A DNA stretch of 24,133 bases from an uncultured Collinsella sp. (GCA_902475475.1 CABRZY010000005.1:1-24133), one strand, 5' to 3'; shown: positions 14,847-22,121, numbered from the stretch's first letter. Made by a program: numbers and translations. Notes: generated from the letters alone by a model not told the origin.

Positions 14847-15763
14847 TGGGATTCTTTGACGCTCTCTCGCGCGGACTTGAGCGCAGTCGCGAGGCCCTCA
14901 ACGAGGTCTTTTACTTTGGCGGCGAGGTCGACGAGGATTTTTGGGAGGACTTGGAGGACACCCTCGTTATGGGTGACATGGGTGCCGAGGTCGCCATTCA
15001 GGTCTCCGATGACCTACGCGATGCCGCGGCCAAGAAGAACCTCAAGACCGCTCCGCAGCTTCGTCGTGCCCTGGCCGAGCAGCTCGAGCAGCACTTTGTG
15101 CCCATCGAGCGCGATCCGTTTTCCGATACGCCGAGCTGCGTGCTGTTTGTGGGCATTAACGGTGCCGGCAAGACCACGACGGTCGGTAAGATCGCGAGCG
15201 CCATGGCCGCCCGCGGCAAGAACGTCGTGATCGGTTCGGCCGATACCTTCCGTGCTGCCGCTATCGAGCAGCTCGATGTGTGGGGCCAGCGCGCTGGCGT
15301 CCCCGTCATCAAGCGCGACCGCGGCTCCGACCCGGCAAGTGTTTGCTACGACGTGCTCGACGAGGCCGACAAGCGCGGCAGCGACCTGGTGCTTATCGAT
15401 ACCGCCGGCCGTCTGCACACGAGCCCTGAGCTCATGCGCGAGCTTGCCAAGGTGGTCAATGTGACCCGTAAGCGCGCCGCCAATATGGCCGCCGGTCCCA
15501 TGCCGGTTTCGGTCGTGCTTGTGATCGACGCCGCGACGGGCCAAAACGGTCTGAACCAGGCGCTCGAGTTTAACGAGGCGCTGGGCCTGGACGGTATTAT
15601 CATGACTAAGCTCGACGGCACGGCTAAGGGCGGTATCGCCATGGCCGTGGCCGAGAAACTCAAGCTCCCGATCCTGCGCGTGGGCGTGGGCGAGCAGGTC
15701 GATGATCTGCAGGAGTTCAATGCCAAAGATTTCTGCCGCGCCCTGGTGGGCGAGTCCAATTAA
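14846..15763 (+). CDS. ftsY: Signal recognition particle receptor FtsY
   Basis: FtsY is the membrane-associated GTPase that docks the SRP-ribosome complex at the translocon. The 305-aa protein consists of the N and G domains only. The long acidic A domain seen in Escherichia coli is absent and a short amphipathic start (MGFFDALSRGLERSREAL) remains, which is common in Gram-positive bacteria. The motifs are GINGAGKTTTVGKI (103-116), DTFRAAAIEQL (133-143), DTAGR (185-189) and TKLDGTAKGG (254-263). The ATG shares its A with the smc stop codon, which implies coupled translation. The partner gene ffh starts 11 nt after the stop, so the SRP GTPase and its receptor are made from one transcript. Confidence 0.98.
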   Translation: MGFFDALSRGLERSREALNEVFYFGGEVDEDFWEDLEDTLVMGDMGAEVAIQVSDDLRDAAAKKNLKTAPQLRRALAEQLEQHFVPIERDPFSDTPSCVLFVGINGAGKTTTVGKIASAMAARGKNVVIGSADTFRAAAIEQLDVWGQRAGVPVIKRDRGSDPASVCYDVLDEADKRGSDLVLIDTAGRLHTSPELMRELAKVVNVTRKRAANMAAGPMPVSVVLVIDAATGQNGLNQALEFNEALGLDGIIMTKLDGTAKGGIAMAVAEKLKLPILRVGVGEQVDDLQEFNAKDFCRALVGESN

Positions 15764-15773
15764 GGAGTGACTA

Positions 15774-17249
15774 GTGTTTGATTCCCTGAGCGATCGCCTC
15801 AACGACACATTTGACCGCCTGCGCGGCAAGGGCAAGCTGACCGAGGCCGATATTACTTCGGCCATGCGCGATATTCGCATGGCGCTGCTCGAAGCCGACG
15901 TCAACTTTAAGGTCGTCAAGGAGTTCGTCGCCAAGACCAAGGAGCGCTGCATGACCGCCGAGGTCATGGAGTCGCTGTCGCCGGCGCAAAACGTCGTCAA
16001 GATCGTGCTCGACGAGCTCACCGAGATGCTTGGCTCAACCGAGAGCAAGCTCGTCTTTAGCAATCGCATTCCCAATGTCATCATGCTCGTGGGCCTGCAG
16101 GGCTCCGGTAAGACCACGGCGGCCGTAAAGCTGGCCTACCTGCTCAAGAAGCAGGGCCGCTCGCCGTTGCTCGCCGCGTGCGACGTCTACCGTCCCGCTG
16201 CTGCCGACCAGCTGGCCACGCTCGGTGGCGAGATCGGCGTACCGGTCTTCCGCGGCGACGGTGCGCACCCGGTCGATATCGCCAAGGGCGCCATCCAGGA
16301 GGCCGTCGACCACCTGCGCGACGTGGTCATCGTCGATACCGCCGGTCGTTTGCAGATCGACGAGCAGATGATGCAGGAGGCCGTGGACATCAAGAAGGCC
16401 GTCAAGCCCGATCAGGTGCTGATGGTCGTCGATGCCATGACCGGCCAGGATATTGTCAACGTCGTCTCGACCTTCGCTGAGCGCACCGACTTTGACGGCG
16501 TGATCATCTCCAAGCTCGACGGCGACGCCCGTGGCGGCGGCGCGCTTTCCGTGCGCCAGGTGACCGGCAAGCCCATCAAGTTTGTGAGCATGGGCGAGAA
16601 GCCCGATTCGCTGGAGCCGTTCTACCCCGATCGTATGGCCAAGCGCATTCTGGGCATGGGCGACGTTGTCGGCATTATTGAGAAGGCCCAGGAGGCGGCC
16701 GACGCCGAGCAGCTCGAGGCTGCCGAGCGCATGCTGCGCGAGGGCTTCACCATGAACGACATGCTCGACCAGATGAAAGCCGTCAAGAAGATGGGCGGCA
16801 TGAAGGGCATTCTGGGCATGCTCCCCGGTGGCCAGCGTGCGCTTAACCAGATGGGTGGCAACCTGGACGAAGGTATTTTCGATAAGAACGAGGCCATCAT
16901 CATGTCGATGACCAAGGAGGAGCGCCTTCGCCCCTCCATCATCAACGGCCAGCGCCGTGCCCGCATTGCCAAGGGCGCCGGCGTGACCCCCACCGAGGTC
17001 AATAGCCTTATGAAGCAGTGGGGAGAGATGAATAAGATGATGGGCCGCATGCGCACGATGGCCAATCAGGCGCAGGCCGGCGGCAAGAAGGGCAAAAAGG
17101 GCAAGAAGGGCAAGAAGATGCGCATGCCCAATATTCCCGGTCTGGATGCCATGGGCCTGGGCGGCATGGGTGGCCTGGGAACGGGCGGCCCCAAGTCCGA
17201 TATGGACCTGCTGCGCCAGATGGAAGCGCAGATGCGCAACAAGAAGTAA
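15774..17249 (+). CDS. ffh: Signal recognition particle protein Ffh
   Basis: Ffh binds SRP RNA and signal peptides and pairs with FtsY to deliver inner-membrane proteins. The start is GTG 15774, with AAGGAG (15762-15767) 6 nt away inside the ftsY end. The 491-aa protein has an N domain, a G domain with GLQGSGKTT (107-115), a second motif DVYRPAAADQL, then DTAGRLQ and SKLDGDARGG. From about residue 300 follows the methionine-rich M domain, where VKKMGGMKGILGMLPGG is typical. The RNA-binding motif is near RRARIAKGAGVTPTEVNSL. The tail carries four GKK repeats and then a Gly/Met-rich end, somewhat longer than in the common 450-aa forms. A strong terminator ends the operon 21 nt later. Confidence 0.98.
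   Translation: MFDSLSDRLNDTFDRLRGKGKLTEADITSAMRDIRMALLEADVNFKVVKEFVAKTKERCMTAEVMESLSPAQNVVKIVLDELTEMLGSTESKLVFSNRIPNVIMLVGLQGSGKTTAAVKLAYLLKKQGRSPLLAACDVYRPAAADQLATLGGEIGVPVFRGDGAHPVDIAKGAIQEAVDHLRDVVIVDTAGRLQIDEQMMQEAVDIKKAVKPDQVLMVVDAMTGQDIVNVVSTFAERTDFDGVIISKLDGDARGGGALSVRQVTGKPIKFVSMGEKPDSLEPFYPDRMAKRILGMGDVVGIIEKAQEAADAEQLEAAERMLREGFTMNDMLDQMKAVKKMGGMKGILGMLPGGQRALNQMGGNLDEGIFDKNEAIIMSMTKEERLRPSIINGQRRARIAKGAGVTPTEVNSLMKQWGEMNKMMGRMRTMANQAQAGGKKGKKGKKGKKMRMPNIPGLDAMGLGGMGGLGTGGPKSDMDLLRQMEAQMRNKK
17082..17117 (+). repeat. Four tandem 9-bp repeats encoding (GKK)4 in ffh
   Basis: GGCAAGAAG occurs at 17082, 17100 and 17109, and as GGCAAAAAG at 17091, in frame. It makes a basic GKKGKKGKKGKK patch in the C-terminal tail of Ffh. 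Repeats of this kind can vary in copy number between strains by slippage. Confidence 0.9.
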
Positions 17250-17269
17250 CGACTGGTTGAGTCGTGTAT

Positions 17270-17314
17270 GGCGAAGGCCGCCTGGATGGTATTCCAGGCG
17301 GCCTTCGCCGTTTG
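17270..17314 (+). terminator. Strong terminator after ffh
   Basis: A perfect 17-bp stem, GGCGAAGGCCGCCTGGA (17270-17286) and its reverse complement (17293-17309), encloses the 6-nt loop TGGTAT. A modest T-rich tail GTTTG follows. It closes the long operon and also lies downstream of the convergent DUF134-NifX gene, so it may stop both transcripts, although there is no T run on the minus side. Confidence 0.85.
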
Positions 17315-17365
17315 TTCGCTGGTTGTCGCACGCGTGGAAGCGCGTTCTCGACGAGGTGCTTGCCG

Positions 17366-18079
17366 CTAGTGGCAGCCACAGCCTTCGTGCCCGTCATGGT
17401 CGTGGTGACCGTGGCAGTCGCAGGTGGCCTCGCCGTTCTGTGCGAGCGTGCCGGCAATGAGGGCCTCGACGCAGGCATCGCAGCTGCCCTGGGCGCCCGC
17501 ATAGACCGTGATGCCGGCTTGGGCAAGCGCGTTGATAGCGCCGCCGCCGATACCGCCGCAAATGAGCGTGTCAACGCCACCGTTGGCAAGCAGGCCCGCC
17601 AAGGCGCCGTGGCCGGTGCCGCCGGTGCCTACGACCTGCTCGTTGAGCACCTTGCCATCCTGGATGTCGTAGATCTTGAACTGCTCGCTGCGGCCAAAGT
17701 GCATAAAGATGTTGCCGTTGTCGTGCGTCGTTGCCACCCTCATGGTGCCGACCTCCTTTGCTGGCCATGCGGCCGTTGTCGAGGCGATGGGGGAGTACGC
17801 GATATTGCCGCCCTCGATGACGAGCGCTCGTCCGTTGACCAGCGCATCGGCCACCTTGCGATGCGCGCGGCTGCAAATGGCCGCCACCGTTGCACGGGCG
17901 ATGCCCATCTGCTGGGCGACGGCCTCCTGATTGAGGCCCTCCAGATCGCACAGGCGCAGTACTTCGAGCTCATCGACCGTCATATCGATAGCGTCTCCGC
18001 TGGCAAGGCCATCGGGGTTAAAGCCGCGATATTCGGGGATGATCCCAACGCGGCGCAGTTTTTCGCGTCTTCCAGCCAT
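17366..18079 (-). CDS. DUF134 helix-turn-helix / NifX-type metal-cluster domain fusion protein
   Basis: The 237-aa product joins two domains. Residues 1-100 are a DUF134 domain, with a sigma-region-4-like helix-turn-helix (DELEVLRLCDLEGLNQEAVA, then QQMGIARATVAAI). Residues 113-215 are a dinitrogenase iron-molybdenum cofactor-binding (NifX/NifB C-terminal) domain, from MRVATTHDNGNIFMHFGRSE to the CDAC motif. The last 18 residues are almost all Cys, His, Asp and Gly, a likely metal-binding tail. The start is ATG at 18079, with GGAG just upstream. An in-frame ATG lies further out at 18109, but it sits in the promoter region. The gene is convergent to ffh and divergent from thyA. Two palindromes flank its promoter, so autoregulation in response to a metal or iron-sulfur cluster is plausible. 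No nitrogenase gene is present, so a nitrogen-fixation role is not implied. Confidence 0.87.
   Translation of the reverse strand: MAGRREKLRRVGIIPEYRGFNPDGLASGDAIDMTVDELEVLRLCDLEGLNQEAVAQQMGIARATVAAICSRAHRKVADALVNGRALVIEGGNIAYSPIASTTAAWPAKEVGTMRVATTHDNGNIFMHFGRSEQFKIYDIQDGKVLNEQVVGTGGTGHGALAGLLANGGVDTLICGGIGGGAINALAQAGITVYAGAQGSCDACVEALIAGTLAQNGEATCDCHGHHDHDGHEGCGCH
17743..17759 (-). promoter_or_regulatory. Internal ribosome binding site for a stand-alone NifX-type domain
   Basis: On the minus strand AAAGGAGG (17759 down to 17752) is followed after 8 nt by an in-frame ATG at 17743-17741. Starting there gives a 125-aa protein, MRVATTHDNG..., which begins exactly at the first strand of the NifX-type domain. 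This Shine-Dalgarno is stronger than that of the full-length gene. Confidence 0.65.
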
Positions 18080-18093
18080 ACACTCTCCAAATC

Positions 18094-18105
18094 TGACATA
18101 TGTCA
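18094..18105. promoter_or_regulatory. Palindromic operator candidate 1
   Basis: TGACATATGTCA is a perfect 12-bp palindrome. It covers the predicted transcription start of the DUF134-NifX gene and lies 15 nt upstream of its start codon. A near-identical site at 18147-18158 suggests both are bound by the same factor, most simply the DUF134 protein itself. Confidence 0.6.
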
Positions 18106-18110
18106 ACAAT

Positions 18111-18138
18111 AGAATAGCGAACGTGCGGATTTGCGCAA
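18111..18138 (-). promoter_or_regulatory. Promoter of the DUF134-NifX gene
   Basis: On the minus strand a -35-like TTGCGC (18138 to 18133) and a -10 box TATTCT (18116 to 18111) are separated by 16 bp. The start point near 18104 would fall inside palindrome 1, and palindrome 2 lies just upstream of the -35 box. Confidence 0.5.
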
Positions 18139-18146
18139 GGAATTTC

Positions 18147-18158
18147 TGGCATATGTCA
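18147..18158. promoter_or_regulatory. Palindromic operator candidate 2
   Basis: TGGCATATGTCA differs from site 1 by one base, and with its flanks (TTCTG and CAGAA) the symmetry extends to 18 bp with one mismatched pair. The centres of the two sites are 53 bp apart, close to five helical turns. The site is also about 60 bp upstream of the probable thyA transcription start. Confidence 0.6.
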
Positions 18159-18205
18159 GAAAATGAGGGCTTATGTTTGGGCTGTGGGGCCGCGTGCGCC
18201 TGGGC

Positions 18206-18211
18206 TACAAT
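18206..18211 (+). promoter_or_regulatory. Possible -10 element of thyA
   Basis: TACAAT preceded by TGGGC lies 34 nt before the thyA ATG. No acceptable -35 box is present at 16-18 bp. Confidence 0.4.
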
Positions 18212-18245
18212 AAATCTCGCTTATAGGCGACTGACAGGAGGGTCA

Positions 18246-19094
18246 ATGAGCAAAGCTGATCAGCAGTTTGTAACCATGTGCCGCGATATCTTGGACCATG
18301 GCACCACCACCGAGGGCCAAAAGGTCCGTCCGGTGTGGGAGGACGGCACCCCTGCCTATACCATTAAAAACTTTGGTGTCACGGCGCGCTATGATCTGCG
18401 CGAGGAGTTCCCCGCGCTCACCCTGCGTCGTACAGCGCTTAAGTCTGCCATGGACGAGATTCTGTGGATCTATCAAAAGAAGTCCAATAACGTGCATGAT
18501 CTCAACAGCCATATCTGGGATGAGTGGGCCGATGAGACCGGTTCCATCGGTAAAGCCTACGGCTATCAGATTGGTCAGAAGAGCCATTACGCCGAGGGCG
18601 ACTTCGACCAGATGGACCGTGTGCTGTACGACCTCAATCACACGCCATATAGCCGTCGCATTATGACGAACACCTATGTGTTTAGCGACTTGTCCGAGAT
18701 GCACCTGTATCCGTGTGCCTACAGCGTGACCTATAACGTCACGCAGCGTCCGCAGGACGACAAGCCGACGCTTAACATGATTCTCAACCAGCGCAGCCAA
18801 GACATTTTGGCTGCGAATAACTGGAACGTGTGCCAGTACGCCATCTTGCTGATGATGGTCGCACAGTCGGTCGATATGATTCCGGGTGAGCTGCTGCATG
18901 TGATTGCCGATGCCCATATCTATGATCGTCATGTCGATATCGTCCGCGAGCTTATCGAGCGTCCGCAGTTTGCGGCACCCAAGGTAACGCTCAACCCCGA
19001 TGTGCATGACTTCTATGCGTTTACGACCGATGACCTGATCGTCGAGGGCTATGAGCACGGCCCGCAGGTCAAGAACATTCCCATTGCGGTGTAG
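18246..19094 (+). CDS. thyA: Thymidylate synthase ThyA
   Basis: ThyA methylates dUMP to dTMP with methylenetetrahydrofolate and releases dihydrofolate. The 282-aa product has the family N-terminal region (TIKNFGVTARYDLREEFPAL) and the catalytic Cys157 in EMHLYPCAYSVTYNV. The nucleotide-binding part contains RSQDILAANNWNVCQYAIL, and the C-terminus ends in KNIPIAV. It is thus the classical ThyA type and not the flavin-dependent ThyX. AGGAGGG (18236-18242) lies 3 nt before ATG 18246, a short spacing. The frame is open upstream to ATG 18153, but that would encode a cysteine-rich extension overlapping the promoter and operator, so I reject it. folA starts 9 nt after the stop. Confidence 0.95.
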   Translation: MSKADQQFVTMCRDILDHGTTTEGQKVRPVWEDGTPAYTIKNFGVTARYDLREEFPALTLRRTALKSAMDEILWIYQKKSNNVHDLNSHIWDEWADETGSIGKAYGYQIGQKSHYAEGDFDQMDRVLYDLNHTPYSRRIMTNTYVFSDLSEMHLYPCAYSVTYNVTQRPQDDKPTLNMILNQRSQDILAANNWNVCQYAILLMMVAQSVDMIPGELLHVIADAHIYDRHVDIVRELIERPQFAAPKVTLNPDVHDFYAFTTDDLIVEGYEHGPQVKNIPIAV

Positions 19095-19103
19095 GTGGTG
19101 CTC

Positions 19104-19622
19104 ATGACGTGTAAGCTATCTGCTATCGTTGCCGTGTGTGACGATTGGGGCATTGGGTGCGAGGGCGACATGGTGGTGTCCAATCGCGCCGATATGCGCC
19201 ATTTTGTGGCCTGCACCAAGGGCTGCCCGGTTATCATGGGACGCAAGACGCTGCTGAGTTTTCCCGGCGGGCGTCCTCTCAAGAACCGCCGCAATATCGT
19301 GCTTACGCGCGATATGGGCTTTACCCGCGAGGGCGTCGACGTGGTGCATAGCGTTGACGAAGCGCTCTCTGCGGTTGCCGATGAGCTCGTTGCCTGGGTG
19401 ATCGGTGGCGGCGATGTCTATCGGCAGTTTTTGCCGTATTGCGCCGAGGCCGAGGTCACGCACAACCATTGCACTCATGCCGTGGACACGTACTTTCCCG
19501 ATTTGGACGCCGATCCCGCGTGGGAGATTGCGTGGCGTGGCGGTGTTGCCACGATTGCCTCGGGCGAGGGCGACGAGGGTGTCGATTATGAGTTCGTGAC
19601 GTATCGTCGCGTTGAGGCGTAA
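19104..19622 (+). CDS. folA: Dihydrofolate reductase
   Basis: DHFR reduces the dihydrofolate made by ThyA back to tetrahydrofolate with NADPH. The 172-aa protein shows LSAIVAVCDDWGIG, then DMRHF with the catalytic acid at Asp30. The NADPH-binding segments are VIMGRKTLLSFPGGRPLKNR, NIVLTR and IGGGDVYRQFLP (100-111). The usual LPW after the first loop is replaced by MVVSN, an unusual active-site loop. I use ATG 19104. GTG codons at 19095 and 19098 lie in frame immediately upstream, and the ribosome binding site (GGTGGT) is poor, so translation is probably coupled to thyA. Confidence 0.93.
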   Translation: MTCKLSAIVAVCDDWGIGCEGDMVVSNRADMRHFVACTKGCPVIMGRKTLLSFPGGRPLKNRRNIVLTRDMGFTREGVDVVHSVDEALSAVADELVAWVIGGGDVYRQFLPYCAEAEVTHNHCTHAVDTYFPDLDADPAWEIAWRGGVATIASGEGDEGVDYEFVTYRRVEA

Positions 19623-19666
19623 ATCGCCTGGCGTGAACGGTATTATCGGGTTGATTGAATGTATGG

Positions 19667-19685
19667 GGCGGCGCTTAGCGTCGCC
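19667..19685 (+). terminator. Hairpin after folA, possible terminator
   Basis: GGCGGCGC (19667-19674), loop TTA, and GCGTCGCC (19678-19685) form an 8-bp stem with one G-T wobble. Only a weak T tail (TCGTTT) follows, so termination efficiency is uncertain. Confidence 0.5.
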
Positions 19686-19690
19686 TCGTT

Positions 19691-19699
19691 TGGTATAGA
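19691..19699 (+). promoter_or_regulatory. Extended -10 promoter of the SpoU-family methyltransferase gene
   Basis: TGG precedes TATAGA (19694-19699). Transcription would start near 19706. The in-frame ATG at 19699 overlaps the -10 box itself and cannot then be the start codon, which supports ATG 19732. Confidence 0.5.
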
Positions 19700-19731
19700 T
19701 GTGCTGTAAAGAAGGGTGCGGGCAGGCTGCT

Positions 19732-20646
19732 ATGACTGATGCCGTTGAGGTTCTGCGAATTGATTCGCTCGAGGACGAGCGGCTCGATGCCTACGTGCGA
19801 CTGACCGAGCGTGAACTGCGCTGCGTGCTAGAGCCGCAAAAGGGCATCTTTATCGCCGAGAGTGCCAAGGTTATCGAGCGCGCGGTTCGCGCCGGATATG
19901 AGCCGGTGAGCTTTCTTTTGGGCGAACGCTGGCTCGACCAGATGATGCCGCTGTTTGAGCGCCTGGTTGTGCGCGAGGGCGCAGGTCCGGTTCCTGTGTT
20001 CGTGGCTTCCATGGAACTCATGGAGCAGCTGACGGGCTTTAACGTGACGCGCGGTGCGCTCGCGGCGTTTCGTCGCCCGCGGCAGATTCCGGTTGATGAG
20101 TTCTTGGGTGGCGTCGTCGAGGCGGCGGGGGAGCGCCCGGTGCGCGTGTGCGTGCTCGAGGGTATTGTCGACCACACGAACGTGGGTGCGATTTTCCGCT
20201 CGGCCGCCGCGCTCAATGTCGACGGTATTTTGGTCAGTCCGACGTGCTGCGACCCGCTGTACCGTCGCTCGGCCCGCGTGAGCATGGGCACGGTGTTTCA
20301 GGTGCCGTGGACGCGTATTGGCAGCGAGGCTCGTGTGTGGCCGCACGATGGCCTGGCGGCACTGCACGAAGCCGGTTTTTCGTGCGCTGCGATGGCGCTG
20401 ACGGACGACTCCGTTTCGCTGGACGATCCTGCGCTGCAGGAGGTTGATCGCCTGGCGATCTTTATGGGTACCGAGGGTGCCGGCTTGGGCGCCAAGACCA
20501 TTGCCGGCTGTGACCACGCGGTGCGCATTCCGATGGCGCACGGGGTCGATTCGCTTAACGTGGCCGCGGCGAGCGCCGTCGCCTTTTGGCAGCTGTGTCC
20601 GCACGTGAGCAATGAGTATCACTACCAGCCGGGTTTGTATCACTAG
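19732..20646 (+). CDS. TrmH/SpoU family RNA 2'-O-methyltransferase
   Basis: This SPOUT-class enzyme transfers a methyl group from S-adenosylmethionine to a ribose 2'-hydroxyl in rRNA or tRNA. The 304-aa protein has an N-terminal substrate-binding part (about residues 20-115). The catalytic knot follows, with motif 1 TNVGAIFRSAA (149-159), motif 2 MGTEGAGLG (245-253) and motif 3 IPMAHGVDSLNVAAA (266-280). These are complete. The exact target nucleotide cannot be read from sequence. The start at ATG 19732 is chosen over ATG 19699 because of the -10 element there. The Shine-Dalgarno is weak (GCAGG close to the ATG, or AGAAGGG 14 nt away). The gene probably forms its own unit after thyA-folA. Confidence 0.93.
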   Translation: MTDAVEVLRIDSLEDERLDAYVRLTERELRCVLEPQKGIFIAESAKVIERAVRAGYEPVSFLLGERWLDQMMPLFERLVVREGAGPVPVFVASMELMEQLTGFNVTRGALAAFRRPRQIPVDEFLGGVVEAAGERPVRVCVLEGIVDHTNVGAIFRSAAALNVDGILVSPTCCDPLYRRSARVSMGTVFQVPWTRIGSEARVWPHDGLAALHEAGFSCAAMALTDDSVSLDDPALQEVDRLAIFMGTEGAGLGAKTIAGCDHAVRIPMAHGVDSLNVAAASAVAFWQLCPHVSNEYHYQPGLYH

Positions 20647-20700
20647 GCAGTTATTCCGCACTGTGCTCTAATTCGGGGTGTTTCGGTCGCCGCCAGTCGG

Positions 20701-20709
20701 TGCTAAGCT
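20701..20709 (+). promoter_or_regulatory. Possible extended -10 promoter of the MATE gene
   Basis: TGC precedes TAAGCT (20704-20709), similar to the TGC-TAAAGT element before rpoD. It would give a leader of about 55 nt. A second A/T-rich candidate, TAAAAT, lies at 20727-20732. Confidence 0.35.
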
Positions 20710-20771
20710 GGATTTGGCTTTGGTTTTAAAATGCTGTTTTGCTGTTTGACGTATGCGTGTGGGGAGGGCGT

Positions 20772-22121
20772 GTGGCTAAGAAATCTACGGCGATCGATGT
20801 AACGCAAGGTGTCATTTGGCAGCAATTGCTGTCGCTGTGCGTTCCCATCTTTTTTAGTTCGTTTTTTCAGCAGGCCTACACGCTTATCGGTACGTATATC
20901 GTTGGCCAGTTTGGCGGCAAGCTCGCGCTGGGCGGCATTCAGGCCACGATGGTCCTCACCGAGCTCTGCATTGGCTTTTGCGTTGGCGTTGGCGCCGGCT
21001 GCGCGGTCATTACCGGTCAGTATTTTGGCCAGCACGATGATGAGCGACTGAGTCGTTCGGTCCATACAGCCATGACGCTCGCGCTGGTGGGCGGTATCGC
21101 TTTCTCGATTCTTGGCATAGTGTTCGTTGAGCCCATGCTGGTGCTTATGAACACGCCGCATGAACTATTGGCCGAGGGTGTGGCCTATGCTCGCTGTTAT
21201 TTTGCCGCGATGGTTGCGGCGCTGCTGCTGAATATGGGAACCGCACTGCTGCGTGCCGTGGGCGACACGCGCGGGCCCGCCGTGATCATTGCCTCTGGCT
21301 GCCTTGTTAACGTGGTGCTGGATATCATCTTTGTCGCTGTGTTGCATATGGAGGCGCTGGGCTGCGGCATCGCAGTGGCGCTGACCATTTGCTCCAATGC
21401 AACGATGATCGTGTTGCGCATGATGCGCGCTCCGGGTGCATGGCGTCTTTCGCTGTCTAAGCTCGGTATCGATCGCGGTATTTGCAAGAGTATGATCTCG
21501 TGTGGTCTGCCACTCGGTTTTCAATCGGCTGCCTATTCGATCTCGAACGTGCTGATCCAGGTGTCGGTTAATTCGTTTGGCGCCGATGTCACGACTGCTT
21601 GGGGTCTATCTGGGCGCCTGGATGGCATTATCTGGATGGTGACCGAGGCGCTCGGCGTGTCGATCACCACGTTCTCGGCACAGAACTTTGGCGCGCGCAA
21701 CTATGAGCGCATGCGCAAGGGCTACCATACGTCGCTCGTGCTGTCGTTTATGCTCATTGGTGGCCTGTCTGCCGTGCTCCTGGTGTTCTCGGGTCCGCTG
21801 TCGCGTCTGTTTGTCGACGATGCTTCGATTTCGGCGTACACCACGACGATTCTTCATTTCATCGCGCCGTTCTACGCGATCTTCTCGATTATCGAAAACG
21901 CGTCGGGTTCCATTCGCGGTGCCGGCGTGAGCTTGCAGCCCATGCTGCTCACGATTTTTGGCACTGTCGTGCTCAGGGTGATCTGGGTGTTTGCGATTAT
22001 GCCGTTCGATCCGTCGCTTGAGCACCTGCTGCTTGTCTACCCCGTAACCTGGGTAATCACCGCCATGATGTTCACCGTCTACCATCACAGCGGCAACTGG
22101 CTCGGCCGCGCCACCGCCTAG
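20772..22121 (+). CDS. MATE family efflux transporter
   Basis: This integral membrane protein belongs to the multidrug and toxin extrusion family, which exports cationic compounds in exchange for Na+ or H+. The 449-aa length and about twelve hydrophobic segments in two six-helix halves fit the family. Typical features are the N-terminal IWQQLLSLCVPIFFSSFFQQ and TLIGTYIVGQFGG, then GMGTALLRAVGDTRGP-like sequence at the end of the first half. The second half opens with GLPLGFQSAAYSISNVL and includes TFSAQNFGA. The start is GTG 20772 with GGGGAGGG (20761-20768) just upstream. A TTG at 20739 is in frame but lacks a binding site. Its TAG stop codon is the first base triplet of the repeat at 22119. 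The substrate is unknown. Confidence 0.92.
   Translation: MAKKSTAIDVTQGVIWQQLLSLCVPIFFSSFFQQAYTLIGTYIVGQFGGKLALGGIQATMVLTELCIGFCVGVGAGCAVITGQYFGQHDDERLSRSVHTAMTLALVGGIAFSILGIVFVEPMLVLMNTPHELLAEGVAYARCYFAAMVAALLLNMGTALLRAVGDTRGPAVIIASGCLVNVVLDIIFVAVLHMEALGCGIAVALTICSNATMIVLRMMRAPGAWRLSLSKLGIDRGICKSMISCGLPLGFQSAAYSISNVLIQVSVNSFGADVTTAWGLSGRLDGIIWMVTEALGVSITTFSAQNFGARNYERMRKGYHTSLVLSFMLIGGLSAVLLVFSGPLSRLFVDDASISAYTTTILHFIAPFYAIFSIIENASGSIRGAGVSLQPMLLTIFGTVVLRVIWVFAIMPFDPSLEHLLLVYPVTWVITAMMFTVYHHSGNWLGRATA

Noticed and set aside
17366..18079. Nitrogen fixation role for the NifX-type gene
   Set aside because: No nif structural or cofactor genes are nearby, and this domain is widespread in anaerobes without nitrogenase.
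18153..18245. N-terminal extension of thyA from ATG 18153, encoding a CLGCGAACA motif
   Set aside because: The codons overlap palindrome 2 and the probable -10 element, while a good AGGAGGG precedes ATG 18246 and ThyA homologues begin near there.
19699..19731. Upstream start (MCCKEGCGQAA) for the SpoU-family methyltransferase
   Set aside because: The ATG overlaps the likely -10 element TATAGA and has no Shine-Dalgarno. The extension is not family-like.
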